Shown here one piece after another: positions 44,157-52,915 of a stretch of DNA of 63,351 nucleotides. The notes under the pieces are model-generated. The model saw only the letters and a program-made list of their open reading frames with translations. It was not told the DNA's origin and searched no databases. The position numbers and the translations under genes were made by a program. This DNA is from Actinomyces sp. HMSC035G02. Its GTDB lineage: Bacteria > Actinomycetota > Actinomycetes > Actinomycetales > Actinomycetaceae. Each line of letters starts with the position of its first letter. Positions within the stretch are counted from its first letter, which is position 1. The stretch is taken from positions 1 through 63,351 of the forward strand of contig KV835887.1 in the NCBI GenBank assembly GCA_001838165.1, given 5' to 3'.

Positions 44157-45209
44157 CTAGAAAACCAGGACGGTGCGCAGGCGAGAAGCATCGATGCGAA
44201 GCAGACCCAGCACGGTGCCATCGGGCGCGACGGCGGCGATCGGCGAGGTCTCCTCCTCGGACGCATCGCCCGGGCGGTAGCCCACCTCGGTCGCCCACTG
44301 GGCCAGCTCGTCGCGCGAGCGCCTGGGTGCCTGGCCGTGCGTGAACGCCCCGGCCTCTGCCTCGGTCATGAGCAGGGAGGGGAACATGGTGCGCGCGGCC
44401 TCGCCCAGGGGGACGAGGGGCAGGACCGGTTCCGCGTCCGGCTCCCCTTTCGGGGTGGCTGCCTCGACGGCGGCGCTTAGCTCCTCGAGCGTCATCGCCG
44501 TCTCCAGGGGCACATCGCCCACGCGCGTGCGGCGCAGCGCGGTCAGGTGAGCGCCCACGCCGAGCGCCTCGCCGGCGTCGCGCGCGAGGGCGCGCACATA
44601 GGTGCCCGAGGAGCACTCGACGACGACATCAACGTCGACCACGCGAACGGGGCCGGACAGAGCCTGAACGTCGGGCGCGTTGTCGGCGTCGGTTTCCTCG
44701 AGGATGCACTCTGCGGGGCGCGGGGGCTCGAGGACCTCCAGGCGAGAAATACGCACCGGGCGCGCCGCCAGCTCGACGTCTTCGCCGGCGCGGGCGAGCG
44801 CGTAGGCGCGCTTGCCGTTCACCTTGATGGCCGAGACGGTCGAGGGCACCTGCATGATGTCCCCGCGCAGCGGCGCGAGAGCGGATTCGAGCTGATCCTC
44901 GCTCAGCGAGTCGCAGCCAACGGCTGCGGTCGCGACGCCCTCGGCATCATCCGTGTTGGTGGCAACGCCGAAGCGGATCGTCGCCCGATATTCCTTCGAA
45001 TGACCGCTCACCCAGGTGAGCAGCTTCGTCGCCTTGCCGATGCCAATCACGAGGACTCCCGTGGCCATCGGGTCCAGGGTGCCGCCGTGCCCCACCTTGC
45101 GGGTGTGGGCCAGGCGTCGCACGCGTGAGACCACGTCGTGGCTGGTGAGCCCCTGCGGCTTATCAATGACAAGCAGGCCGGGACACGGATTATCGGGTCG
45201 ACGAGCCAT
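44157..45209 (-). CDS. truB: tRNA pseudouridine-55 synthase
   Basis: 350 residues from the ATG at 45209, five bases after the rbfA stop; an in-frame TTG at 45224 overlaps rbfA and is less likely. TruB makes Psi55 in the T-loop of nearly all tRNAs and acts as an RNA chaperone. The catalytic Asp is in VGHGGTLDPMATGVLVIG, KATKLLTWVSGHSKEYRA completes the site, and EVRALARDAGEALGVGAHL-like (YVRALARDAGEALG) follows. A C-terminal PUA-like extension of about 90 residues is present. Confidence 0.95.
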   Translation of the reverse strand: MARRPDNPCPGLLVIDKPQGLTSHDVVSRVRRLAHTRKVGHGGTLDPMATGVLVIGIGKATKLLTWVSGHSKEYRATIRFGVATNTDDAEGVATAAVGCDSLSEDQLESALAPLRGDIMQVPSTVSAIKVNGKRAYALARAGEDVELAARPVRISRLEVLEPPRPAECILEETDADNAPDVQALSGPVRVVDVDVVVECSSGTYVRALARDAGEALGVGAHLTALRRTRVGDVPLETAMTLEELSAAVEAATPKGEPDAEPVLPLVPLGEAARTMFPSLLMTEAEAGAFTHGQAPRRSRDELAQWATEVGYRPGDASEEETSPIAAVAPDGTVLGLLRIDASRLRTVLVF

Positions 45210-45214
45210 GAGGG

Positions 45215-45667
45215 TTAGGCCCAATCCTTCGCGTCGGCCTCGTCCTCGTCGTCGTCGTGACGGTAGGGGTCAGCGTCACCGGCGTAGGTCGCACCCGCGG
45301 ACGCGGCAGCGATGGCCTCGTCCTTCGCCTTGGCCTTGGCCAGGGCGTCCTCGAGCGCGGCCGCGCTCTCGGGCAGCGCATCGGGGATGAACTCCAGGGT
45401 CGGGGTCAGGCGCAGACCTAGCGCCTTGCCCACGCGGGAGCGGAAAAGACCCTGCGCGGACGCGAACGCGCGCGCGGCCTTCTCGCGCTGCTCGTCGTCG
45501 CCAAGCACCGTGTAGAAGATGGATGCGTGCTGGAGATCGCCCGTCACGCGCACGTCCGTGATGGTCACGAGCTCCAGGCGGGGATCCTTCACGTGGCGTC
45601 CGATCATCGACGCGACGGTCTGCAGGATTCGCTCCTGCACCTTTCGAACGCGAGCTTCATCAGCCAT
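45215..45667 (-). CDS. rbfA: Ribosome-binding factor A
   Basis: 150 residues from the ATG at 45667 (AAGGAGG upstream). RbfA is a KH-fold maturation factor of the 30S subunit that acts on the 5' end of 16S rRNA. The motifs [24 protein letters not shown] opening ([16 protein letters not shown]), [19 protein letters not shown] and [14 protein letters not shown] are present. The acidic tail with DDDEDE extends the usual domain by ~30 residues. It follows infB after a hairpin, so its level may be reduced by partial termination. Confidence 0.95.
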   Translation of the reverse strand: MADEARVRKVQERILQTVASMIGRHVKDPRLELVTITDVRVTGDLQHASIFYTVLGDDEQREKAARAFASAQGLFRSRVGKALGLRLTPTLEFIPDALPESAAALEDALAKAKAKDEAIAAASAGATYAGDADPYRHDDDEDEADAKDWA

Positions 45668-45720
45668 CGCGCCCTCCTTTCGGGCGTTGTCGCCCTCGTT
45701 AAAACACTTGGTGAGAGAAG

Positions 45721-45750
45721 ATCGGGGTCCGAGCGTGCCCGGACCCCGAT
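45721..45750 (-). terminator. Hairpin between infB and rbfA
   Basis: ATCGGGGTCC (45721-45730) and GGACCCCGAT (45741-45750) form a perfect 10-bp stem. It lies 16 bases beyond the infB stop and may cause partial termination before rbfA-truB-ribF. Confidence 0.7.
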
Positions 45751-45766
45751 ACTTCAAGCCACGGAA

Positions 45767-48586
45767 TCAGTCACGAGCCTTCTCGCGCATCTCCCAGGTC
45801 TCAATGATGTCGCCTTCGGCGATGTCCTTGTGACCCAGCGTGATACCGCACTCGTAGCCCTCGCGGACCTCGGTGACGTCGTCCTTCTCGCGACGCAGGG
45901 ACGCGATCTCGAGGTTCTCGGCGACAACCACACCGTCGCGCACCAGGCGAGCCTTGGTGCCGCGCTTGATCGTGCCGGAGCGGACGATCGAACCGGCGAT
46001 GTTGCCGAACTTGCCGGAGCGGAAGACCTGACGGATCTCCGCGGTACCCAGCTGGACCTCCTCGTAGATCGGCTTGAGCATGCCCTTGAGGGCAGCCTCA
46101 ATGTCGTCGATCGCAGAGTAGATGACGTTGTAGTACTTGATCTCGACGCCCTCGGCATCCGCCATCTCGGCCACGCGCTCGGCGGGACGGACGTTGAAGC
46201 CGATGATGACCGCGTTGTCGACGGTCGCCAGGTTGACGTCGTTCTGCGTGATCGCACCAACGCCGCGGTGGATGATACGCAGCGCGACCTCGTCGCCCAC
46301 GTCGATGCGCAGGAGCGAGTCTTCCAGGGCCTCGACGGCACCGGACACGTCGCCCTTGATGACCAGGTTGAGGGTGTCGACCTCGCCCTCGGCCAGGACC
46401 TTGTCGAAGTCCTCCAGGGAGACGCGCTTGCGGCGCTTGGCCAGCAGGGCCTGACGCTCGGCAGCCTCACGCTTGTCGGCGATCTGGCGGGCCGTGCGGT
46501 CATCCGACGCGACCAGGAACGAGTCGCCGGCGCGCGGGACGGACGTGAGACCGAGGACCGCGACGGGCATCGACGGACCAGCCTCGGAGACGTCGTTACC
46601 GTCGTCGTCGAACATGGCGCGCACGCGACCGTAGGACGAGCCGACCACGAGGGAGTCACCCACGTGGAGCGTGCCGCGCTGGACGAGCATGGTCGCGACT
46701 GCACCGCGGCCCTTGTCCAGGTTCGCTTCGATGGCGACGCCGCGCGCATCGGTGTTCGGGTTGGCCTCGAGGGTCAGGGCCGCGTCGGCAGTCAGCAGGA
46801 CGGCCTCGAGCAGCTCGCGGATGCCCTGGCGCTGCTTGGCGGAGATGTTCACGAACATGACGTCGCCGCCGTACTCTTCCGCAACCAGGCCGTACTCGGT
46901 GAGCTGGGAGCGAATCTTCTCCGGGTTCGCCGTGTCCTTATCAACCTTGTTGACCGCAACGACGATCGGAACGCCGGCCGCCTGCGCGTGGTTGATGGCC
47001 TCAACCGTCTGGGGCATGACACCGTCATCGGCAGCGACCACGAGGATCGCGATGTCGGTGACCTGGGCACCACGGGCACGCATAGCCGTGAAGGCCTCGT
47101 GACCGGGGGTATCGATGAAGGTGATCGGGCGGGCGGTGCCGTCCTCAGCCTTGACTGTGACCTGGTAGGCGCCGATGTGCTGGGTGATGCCGCCGTGCTC
47201 GGTGTCGACGACGTCCGTGTGACGGATCGCGTCGAGCAGCTTCGTCTTACCGTGGTCGACGTGACCCATAACGGTGACGACCGGCGGACGGGGCACCATG
47301 TTCTCGGCGTCGTCGAGTTCTTCGGCCTCGAGGTCGATGTCGAAGGACTCGAGCAGCTCGCGGTCCTCGTCCTCGGGGGAGACGACCTTGACGTCGTAGC
47401 CGAGCTCCGCGCCCAGGGCCTCGAAGGTGTCCTGGTCGAGGGACTGCGTGGCGGTCGCCATCTCGCCCAGGGCGAAGAGGACCGTCACGAGTGCCGCGGG
47501 ATTGACGTCGATCTTCTCGGCGAGGTCAGCAAGGGATGCGCCCTGGCGGATGCGGATCTGCGCGCCGTTGCCGCGCGGGATCGACACGCCACCGATGACG
47601 GGCGCGTTCTGCTGCTCGTACTCTTGACGCTTCGCGCGCTTCGACTTGCGTCCGCGCTGCGAGCGGCCGCCTCCGCGACCAAATGCGCCCGGCGTGGAGC
47701 CGCGACCGCCGCGGCCACCGCCGCGGGGACCGCCGAAGCCGCCGCCGTTGTTCTGGGGTGCGCCGCCGCCTGCGCCTGCACCGGCGCCGGGACGCGCGCC
47801 GCCGCGACCGCGGCCACCGCCGCGACCGCCGCGCTCTGCGCCACCGTTACCGGAGGCAGCGTTACGAGCGAAGTTCGCCTGGCCGGGCATCATGCCCGGG
47901 TTGGGGCGGTTACCACCGGGACGCGGGGCACCGGGACGCGGGCCACCGTTACCGGAACCACCCTGACGCGTAGCGCCGGGGCGCGGGCCACCGTTACCGG
48001 AGCCACCCGGACGCGGGGTGCCGGGACGCGGGCCGCCTGAGCCGCCCGGACGGGGCATGCCCTGCGAGGATGCGTAGGGGTTGTTGCCCGGGCGCGGTCC
48101 ACCGGGACGGGGGCCGCCGGGGCGAGCCGGGCGCGGAGCGTCGGAGCGACGCGGCGCGGGCTTGGGGGCGCCAGCCTCCGCGGGCTTACGGCCAGCGGGC
48201 TTAGGGGCACCTTCGGGCTTCTTGGCGCGAGGCTTGGGCGCGCTCTTCGCGGCCGCGGCGGGCTTAGGCGCGCCGGGCTTGGGGGCATCCGCCTTGGGAG
48301 CGGCAGCCTTGGGGGCCGCTTCAGCGGTCGCTTCTGCGGGGGCCGCAGCCTTCTTTGCGGCGGGCTTGGCCGCACTGGGCTTGGGGGCCTTGGAGGCGGG
48401 CTTTGCGTCCGCCTTCTTGGTCTTGGGGGCCGCCGCGAACTTCTCGCGCATCTGCCGCACAACGGGCGGTTCGAGCGAGGACGACGACGACTTGACGAAT
48501 TCACCTGCTTCCTTCAGGTGACCCATCAGTTCTTTGCTGGTGATTCCGAGCTCTTTGGCGAGCTCGTGGACACGCAACTTTGCCAC
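45767..48586 (-). CDS. infB: Translation initiation factor IF-2
   Basis: 939 residues from a GTG (GGAGAAAT upstream). IF-2 is the GTPase that brings fMet-tRNA to the 30S and joins the 50S. The N-terminal IF2_N motif is [20 protein letters not shown]. Residues ~50-310 are low complexity, first Lys/Ala/Pro-rich and then Gly/Arg/Pro-rich with RPGG-type repeats. G1 is [16 protein letters not shown] near residue 438, G3 is [11 protein letters not shown]4 is VAVNKVDKD, and domains II to IV are complete. The long unstructured N-terminus is usual in actinobacteria. Confidence 0.96.
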   Translation of the reverse strand: MAKLRVHELAKELGITSKELMGHLKEAGEFVKSSSSSLEPPVVRQMREKFAAAPKTKKADAKPASKAPKPSAAKPAAKKAAAPAEATAEAAPKAAAPKADAPKPGAPKPAAAAKSAPKPRAKKPEGAPKPAGRKPAEAGAPKPAPRRSDAPRPARPGGPRPGGPRPGNNPYASSQGMPRPGGSGGPRPGTPRPGGSGNGGPRPGATRQGGSGNGGPRPGAPRPGGNRPNPGMMPGQANFARNAASGNGGAERGGRGGGRGRGGARPGAGAGAGGGAPQNNGGGFGGPRGGGRGGRGSTPGAFGRGGGRSQRGRKSKRAKRQEYEQQNAPVIGGVSIPRGNGAQIRIRQGASLADLAEKIDVNPAALVTVLFALGEMATATQSLDQDTFEALGAELGYDVKVVSPEDEDRELLESFDIDLEAEELDDAENMVPRPPVVTVMGHVDHGKTKLLDAIRHTDVVDTEHGGITQHIGAYQVTVKAEDGTARPITFIDTPGHEAFTAMRARGAQVTDIAILVVAADDGVMPQTVEAINHAQAAGVPIVVAVNKVDKDTANPEKIRSQLTEYGLVAEEYGGDVMFVNISAKQRQGIRELLEAVLLTADAALTLEANPNTDARGVAIEANLDKGRGAVATMLVQRGTLHVGDSLVVGSSYGRVRAMFDDDGNDVSEAGPSMPVAVLGLTSVPRAGDSFLVASDDRTARQIADKREAAERQALLAKRRKRVSLEDFDKVLAEGEVDTLNLVIKGDVSGAVEALEDSLLRIDVGDEVALRIIHRGVGAITQNDVNLATVDNAVIIGFNVRPAERVAEMADAEGVEIKYYNVIYSAIDDIEAALKGMLKPIYEEVQLGTAEIRQVFRSGKFGNIAGSIVRSGTIKRGTKARLVRDGVVVAENLEIASLRREKDDVTEVREGYECGITLGHKDIAEGDIIETWEMREKARD
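47690..48120 (-). repeat. Gly-Arg-Pro-rich coding repeats in the IF-2 N-terminus
   Basis: Imperfect repeats encode units such as GGPRPG and PRPGGSGNG, then [11 protein letters not shown]. The segment has very skewed composition and is likely to vary in length between strains. Confidence 0.7.
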
Positions 48587-48603
48587 ATTTCTCCATTCCG
48601 GAA

Positions 48604-48624
48604 GCGTCTCCGGTCCGGAGACGC
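48604..48624 (-). promoter_or_regulatory. Hairpin upstream of infB
   Basis: GCGTCTCCGG (48604-48613) and CCGGAGACGC (48615-48624) form a perfect inverted repeat with one central base, 18 bases before the infB GTG. It may be an mRNA stability or translation control element in the ylxR-infB spacer. Confidence 0.5.
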
Positions 48625-48722
48625 CTTACTGATATTGCTGGCAGCTCATCGCTGGGTACTCATCGGGTGCCCATCAGCTTCCAACCCGCTTCCATTTTCT
48701 CGGCGTTGATGGCCCATGGCCA

Positions 48723-49010
48723 TCACTGGTGGTTGATCAACTCCTCCACGTCGTCCCACACGCCGTCCGTCAGGTTTCCCGTTCGGAACGCGCGCGAGAG
48801 ACCCCGTCTGGCTCGGGCTTTGTGGACGCACCCCGCATCGGGGTGAATCCAGGCCCCTCGGCCCGGAAGAGTGGCCGTTCGGTCGAGGCGAATCGAACCG
48901 TCCGGCGAGCGAACGATCCGCACGAGCGCGGATCGATGCGCGTGTGCGCCGCATCCAATGCAGGTGCGCTGGGGCCCAGGGGTGGGCACTGGCGGCACAG
49001 AATACGACAC
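48723..49010 (-). CDS. ylxR: YlxR family (DUF448) RNA-binding protein
   Basis: 95 residues from a GTG. YlxR proteins sit between nusA and infB and bind nucleic acid; RnpM-type members modulate RNase P in Bacillus. The core motif RTCIGCGAHAHRSALVRIV has the paired cysteines (a simple C-x2-C), then DGSIRLDRTATLPGRGAWI and LSRAFR follow. A 12-bp hairpin ends directly before the GTG, so its Shine-Dalgarno-like GGGG would be in the stem. It is transcribed from nusA towards infB. Confidence 0.9.
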   Translation of the reverse strand: MSYSVPPVPTPGPQRTCIGCGAHAHRSALVRIVRSPDGSIRLDRTATLPGRGAWIHPDAGCVHKARARRGLSRAFRTGNLTDGVWDDVEELINHQ

Positions 49011-49040
49011 AATCCCCTAGCTTAGTCCAGCTAGGGGATT
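49011..49040 (-). terminator. Hairpin between nusA and ylxR
   Basis: AATCCCCTAGCT (49011-49022) and AGCTAGGGGATT (49029-49040) form a perfect 12-bp stem with a 6-base loop in the 44-base spacer. It may be an attenuator that NusA influences, or a structure hiding the ylxR ribosome site. Confidence 0.65.
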
Positions 49041-49054
49041 GCTCGTCTCAGATT

Positions 49055-50083
49055 CTATGAGCGACTTGTCACGTCGTCGGGGGTCGAGACGCGCGAGGCG
49101 ATTGCGTCGTCGCCGGTTTCCGTGTCGGCGTGGATGTCGATGTGGTAGTTCGTCAGGCGCGCGGCGAGGCGAGCATTCTGGCCTTCCTTGCCGATGGCGA
49201 GGGAGAGCTGGAAGTCGGGGACGATGGCGGTCGCCGTGCGGTTGTCCACGGAGTGGACGACGACGCGCGTGACGCGTGCGGGCGACAGCGAGTTGGCGAC
49301 GAAGCGCGCCGGATCATCGGAGTAGTCGACGATGTCGATCTTCTCCCCGCCCAGCTCGGCCATGACGGAGCGCACGCGTGCACCCATCGGGCCGATGCAG
49401 GCACCCTTGGCGTTGATGCCTTCGCGGGTGGCGGCCACGGCGATCTTCGTGCGGTGGCCGGCCTCGCGGGCGATGGCCTTGATCTTGACGAGGCCCTGCT
49501 GGATTTCGGGGACCTCGCGCTGGAAGAGGCCGGCGACGAGGTTGGGGTGGGTGCGCGACAGGGTGATGCGCGGACCACGCTCGGTACGCTCGACGCCCAC
49601 GACGTAGGCGCGGATGCGGTCGCCGTGGCGGTAGGACTCGCCGGGAACCTTTTCACCGTCGGGCAGGACGGCCTCGAAGTCGTCGGAAACCTGAACCATG
49701 GTGGGGCGACCGGGGCGCGGGGCCTGGACGGTGCCCGTGATGATCTGACCTTCGCGTCCGGCGAAGTCACCGAAGACGCGCTGGTCGTCGGCGTCGCGCA
49801 GGCGCTGCATGATGACGGAGCGGGCGGTCGACTGGGCGATGCGGCCGAAGTTCTTCGGGGTGTCGTCGAACTCGCCGATCGGGTTGCCGTCCTCGTCCTC
49901 GTCCATAGCCATGACGGTGACGCGTCCGGTCTTCTTGTCGATTTCGATGCGGGCCTGGGAGATGGCGCCGGGCAGGTTGTGGTACGCCTTGAGCAGCGCC
50001 TCTTCGATGGCGTCGACGAGGGTTTCGAGGCTGACGCCCTTCTCGTTTTCCACCATCCGCAGAGCGGTCATATCGATTTCCAT
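49055..50083 (-). CDS. nusA: Transcription termination/antitermination factor NusA
   Basis: 342 residues, the short actinobacterial form without C-terminal acidic repeats. NusA binds RNA polymerase and nascent RNA to modulate pausing, termination and antitermination. The N-terminal domain starts MTALRMVENEKGVSLETL. S1 includes GTVQAPRPGRPTMVQVSDDF, KH1 includes EAGHRTKIAVAATREGINA, then GACIGPMGARVRSVMAELGG, and KH2 includes LAIGKEGQNARLAARLT. GGAGACC precedes the ATG, 6 bases after rimP. It is the second gene of the rimP-nusA-ylxR-infB-rbfA-truB-ribF operon. Confidence 0.96.
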   Translation of the reverse strand: MEIDMTALRMVENEKGVSLETLVDAIEEALLKAYHNLPGAISQARIEIDKKTGRVTVMAMDEDEDGNPIGEFDDTPKNFGRIAQSTARSVIMQRLRDADDQRVFGDFAGREGQIITGTVQAPRPGRPTMVQVSDDFEAVLPDGEKVPGESYRHGDRIRAYVVGVERTERGPRITLSRTHPNLVAGLFQREVPEIQQGLVKIKAIAREAGHRTKIAVAATREGINAKGACIGPMGARVRSVMAELGGEKIDIVDYSDDPARFVANSLSPARVTRVVVHSVDNRTATAIVPDFQLSLAIGKEGQNARLAARLTNYHIDIHADTETGDDAIASRVSTPDDVTSRS

Positions 50084-50089
50084 GGTCTC

Positions 50090-50560
50090 CTACTTCCCCG
50101 TTCCAAAGTCGACGCGGGAGCGCGCCTTCCTCATGTCAGAATAGTCAATGGTAGTCGTTTCGCCGTCGACATCGATCGTTGCGCTGGTCTCGTTCGCGGC
50201 GACGACGCGTCCGGAGACGTAGCCGCCAGCTCGCAGCTTGATGCGCACGAGGCGTCCAATCTGTCGCATCCAGTGCCCGACCTTCGTGAGCTCGCGTTCG
50301 GCTCCCGGCGTGGAGACTTCGAGCAGGTATTCGCCGTCAATCGGGTCAGCGACATCCAGGGCTTTGGACACGGCGCGAGACACCTCAGCGAGGGTGTCCG
50401 AGTCAATTCCGTCGGCACCGATGGGCGCTTCGACGATGACCCGCAGGAGGGGCATCGCGTCGGAGCGTGAGCGGGTCACCGAGTCCAGTTCCAGTCCCGA
50501 GCGTGCGACCACGGGAGCCAGCAGCTCCTCGAGCGGTCCCTCTGACGTGGACGATGCCAT
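50090..50560 (-). CDS. rimP: Ribosome maturation factor RimP
   Basis: 156 residues. RimP helps assemble the 30S subunit, working on S12 incorporation. The N-terminal domain contains LAPVVARSGLELDSVTRSRS and the DVADPIDGEYLLEVSTPGAE motif (split: DVADPIDGEYLLEV then STPGAERELTK), and the C-terminal Sm-like barrel includes GRVVAANETSATIDVDGE. It is the first gene of the conserved translation operon and is divergent from the lipoprotein gene, 71 bases away. Confidence 0.95.
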   Translation of the reverse strand: MASSTSEGPLEELLAPVVARSGLELDSVTRSRSDAMPLLRVIVEAPIGADGIDSDTLAEVSRAVSKALDVADPIDGEYLLEVSTPGAERELTKVGHWMRQIGRLVRIKLRAGGYVSGRVVAANETSATIDVDGETTTIDYSDMRKARSRVDFGTGK

Positions 50561-50619
50561 ATGCGCCTATCTTTCTCTCGCGTACGCGGGTCAGTTCCCT
50601 ATCCTACCCGGGGGTGTGG

Positions 50620-50625
50620 GATGAT
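50620..50625 (+). promoter_or_regulatory. -10 box of a leaderless promoter
   Basis: GATGAT is followed by six bases and the GTG at 50632. No Shine-Dalgarno sequence is present. Confidence 0.5.
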
Positions 50626-50631
50626 GCGGGT

Positions 50632-51636
50632 GTGCGTTTCGCAAAACTGACTTTGACCACACACCGCATCCCCGGCCTCGTCGTGACGTCGGCTGCGGTT
50701 TTCGCGCTGTCCGCGTGCGGCGCGTTGTCGCTGCCCACTCTGTCTGGCTTCGCAGCGGTTCGCGACCAGGCCGCGCGCACGGAGGCTGCCGCTGCGGCTC
50801 GCGCTACCCAGCTGGCAGATATCGCGACGGATTGCGCCTCTTGTTCGTCCACTCTGCGTGACGTGGCTTCATCCTCGCAGGCACGGCTCGAGGCGCTCGG
50901 CGGACTGTGGGACCCGTGGGGCGGGGCGACGCCCGAGGGCGCATCCGCTCCGGCATCCGTATCCGATGCACCCACCGACGTCTCGGCATACGTGTCGTGG
51001 CTGGCGCGCACGGCCACGCGCGACCTCGAGATCGCTGCCAACCCGGACAAGACGAGCGCCGAAGAGGCACGAACGCTCGGTGCCTCCGCGCTCGGGCGTT
51101 ACGCGAGCGCGGTGAGCCTCGCCCACGTCTACGGCATCGATCTCGAGACCGGCGATGACGCGGCGCAACTCATCAACGACCGCGTGAACACGGCGTCGCG
51201 TCAGGGTGTTCAGACCTGGGCGATCGACCTGTTCAATGAGTCGTCCATCTCCCCCACGTTCGCCCCTTCCGGCAAGGATCTCGCTTCTTCGGCGGAGCTC
51301 TCACAGGCCGTCGCCACGTGGGATTGCACCGCCTCGTCCCTGCCGAAGGCGCAGGTGAGCGCGGGGACGCTGAACGACGCGTACAACGTGTCCGGCGAGC
51401 TGCTCGCCCGCGCCGATACAGCTCTGCGCGCTGGGGCTGCCGACACCCGCACGTCGCGCTGCACGCTCGAAGCCCTCGACGGCGCGTCCCTGGCCTCAAA
51501 CCTGCTGGCGGCTGATGCTGCAATGCTCACGAGCGACTCCGCCGACGTGCGCGCTGCAGGGGCTAGCGCCGCCCTCATCGACATCGAGCAGTGGGCGTCC
51601 CGCACGTCCCTGCCCGCCCTCATCGGCACCCGCTGA
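50632..51636 (+). CDS. Predicted lipoprotein of unknown function
   Basis: 334 residues from the GTG at 50632, chosen by a GATGAT box six bases upstream. The signal peptide ends in a lipobox: VTSAAVFALSACGALS, so Cys at about residue 29 would be acylated. The mature protein is Ala/Ser/Thr-rich and helical. A long helical segment (FAAVRDQAARTEAAAAARAT) precedes the rest. It resembles the alanine-rich protein next to rimP in mycobacteria (Rv2843/Rv2844; a DUF4439 ferritin-like assignment was considered but not confirmed). Cysteines in the early region (TDCASCSSTL) may form a disulfide. Function unknown. Confidence 0.75.
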   Translation: MRFAKLTLTTHRIPGLVVTSAAVFALSACGALSLPTLSGFAAVRDQAARTEAAAAARATQLADIATDCASCSSTLRDVASSSQARLEALGGLWDPWGGATPEGASAPASVSDAPTDVSAYVSWLARTATRDLEIAANPDKTSAEEARTLGASALGRYASAVSLAHVYGIDLETGDDAAQLINDRVNTASRQGVQTWAIDLFNESSISPTFAPSGKDLASSAELSQAVATWDCTASSLPKAQVSAGTLNDAYNVSGELLARADTALRAGAADTRTSRCTLEALDGASLASNLLAADAAMLTSDSADVRAAGASAALIDIEQWASRTSLPALIGTR

Positions 51637-51673
51637 GGCTCGCAGATACGAGGCCGGCGCTCCGACGGATATC

Positions 51674-51714
51674 ACAACAGGGCCGCTCCCCCACCCGGGG
51701 AGCGGCCCTGTTGT
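51674..51714. terminator. Bidirectional terminator after the lipoprotein gene and leuB
   Basis: A perfect 18-bp stem (51674-51691 and 51697-51714, loop CACCC) lies between convergent genes. Confidence 0.9.
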
Positions 51715-51723
51715 ATCGATGTC

Positions 51724-52773
51724 TCAGACCCTCGCGGCGATATCGTCGCCGATCTGGGAGGTGGAGCGCACGAGCGGCGTTCCCGCCGCCGCGGCCTCGG
51801 CGCGCGCCGCCATGTCGGCGTCGATCGCCGCGCGCACGCGCTCGGCTTCCTCAGCGAATCCCATGAAGTCGAGCATGAGCGCGACCGAGGAGATGGTCGC
51901 GGTCGGGTCGGCCTTGCCTTGCCCCGCGATGTCGGGGGCGGAGCCGTGCACGGGCTCGAACATGGAGGGGTACTCGCGCGAGGGATTCAGGTTGCCCGAC
52001 GCGCTCAGGCCGATGCCGCCGGTGACTGCCCCGGCCTCGTCGGTGAGGATGTCGCCGAAAAGGTTGTCGGTGACGATAACGTCGAAACGGCCCGGGTCGG
52101 TGACCATGTAGATGGTGGCGGCGTCGATGTGGCAGTAGTCGACGCTCACGTCGGGGTACTCCTCCCCCACCTCGTCGACGATGCGGCGCCACATGTGTCC
52201 GGCGTTGACCAGGACGTTGTGCTTGTGGACGAGAGTGAGGTGCTTCTTACGCGAGGCGGCCGCCTCAAAGGCGTAGCGCACGACGCGCTCGACGCCGTAG
52301 GCGGTGTTGACGCTGACCTCGGTCGCAATCTCGTGCGGGGTGCCCACTCGCACGGCGCCACCGTTGCCGCAGTAGAGGCCCTCGGTGCCTTCGCGAACGA
52401 CGACGAAGTCGATATCGCCGGGGTTGGCCAGGGGGCTGGGCACGCCCTCGTAGTACTTGGAGGGTCGCAGGTTCACGTAGTGGTCGAGGGCGAAGCGCAG
52501 CTTGAGGAGCAGCCCGCGCTCGAGGACGCCGGAGGGCACGGAGGGATCGCCAACCGCACCCAGGAGGATGACGTCGTGGCGCTTGATGGCCTCGAGGTCC
52601 TCATCGGTGAGGGTGTCGCCGGTCGCGTGCCAGCGCTCGGCACCCAGGTTGAAGTGTGTGGTGGAGTAGTCGATGCCCTTGTCCGCCAGGACACGGTCCA
52701 GGACCTTGAGGCCTTCAGGGACGATTTCCTTACCGATGCCGTCACCGGGGATTACTGCGATGTTCAGTGTCAT
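51724..52773 (-). CDS. leuB: 3-isopropylmalate dehydrogenase
   Basis: 349 residues from the ATG at 52773 (GGAG upstream). It catalyses the third leucine-specific step. The metal and substrate sites are clear: [20 protein letters not shown] at the N-terminus, [31 protein letters not shown] with the catalytic Arg-Glu-Thr-Glu-Gly, [19 protein letters not shown] (Asp metal ligands) and [18 protein letters not shown]. Together with the nearby ilvBNC genes it places branched-chain amino acid synthesis in this region, although the sialidase and glycosyltransferase genes now separate them. Confidence 0.95.
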   Translation of the reverse strand: MTLNIAVIPGDGIGKEIVPEGLKVLDRVLADKGIDYSTTHFNLGAERWHATGDTLTDEDLEAIKRHDVILLGAVGDPSVPSGVLERGLLLKLRFALDHYVNLRPSKYYEGVPSPLANPGDIDFVVVREGTEGLYCGNGGAVRVGTPHEIATEVSVNTAYGVERVVRYAFEAAASRKKHLTLVHKHNVLVNAGHMWRRIVDEVGEEYPDVSVDYCHIDAATIYMVTDPGRFDVIVTDNLFGDILTDEAGAVTGGIGLSASGNLNPSREYPSMFEPVHGSAPDIAGQGKADPTATISSVALMLDFMGFAEEAERVRAAIDADMAARAEAAAAGTPLVRSTSQIGDDIAARV

Positions 52774-52860
52774 GTCTCCATCTTCCCCCGCGTCTCCCCC
52801 GCGCGTCCGGGTGGGTCCAACCCGTGGTCTCTTTGGGCCGTGACGTCCCCCATAGACGAG

Positions 52861-52900
52861 GCCGGGGCCGGGAGGGCACACACGCTCCCCCGGCCCCGGC
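52861..52900 (-). terminator. Terminator after the sialidase gene
   Basis: GCCGGGGCCGGG (52861-52872) pairs with CCCGGCCCCGGC (52889-52900), 16 bases after the stop. Confidence 0.75.
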
Positions 52901-52915
52901 CGCGATAGATGCGGA

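Noticed and set aside
45527..48040. An 837-codon plus-strand frame antisense to infB and rbfA
   Set aside because: Mirror of IF-2, with low-complexity Ala/Thr repeats reflecting the Gly/Arg/Pro repeats of the true gene.
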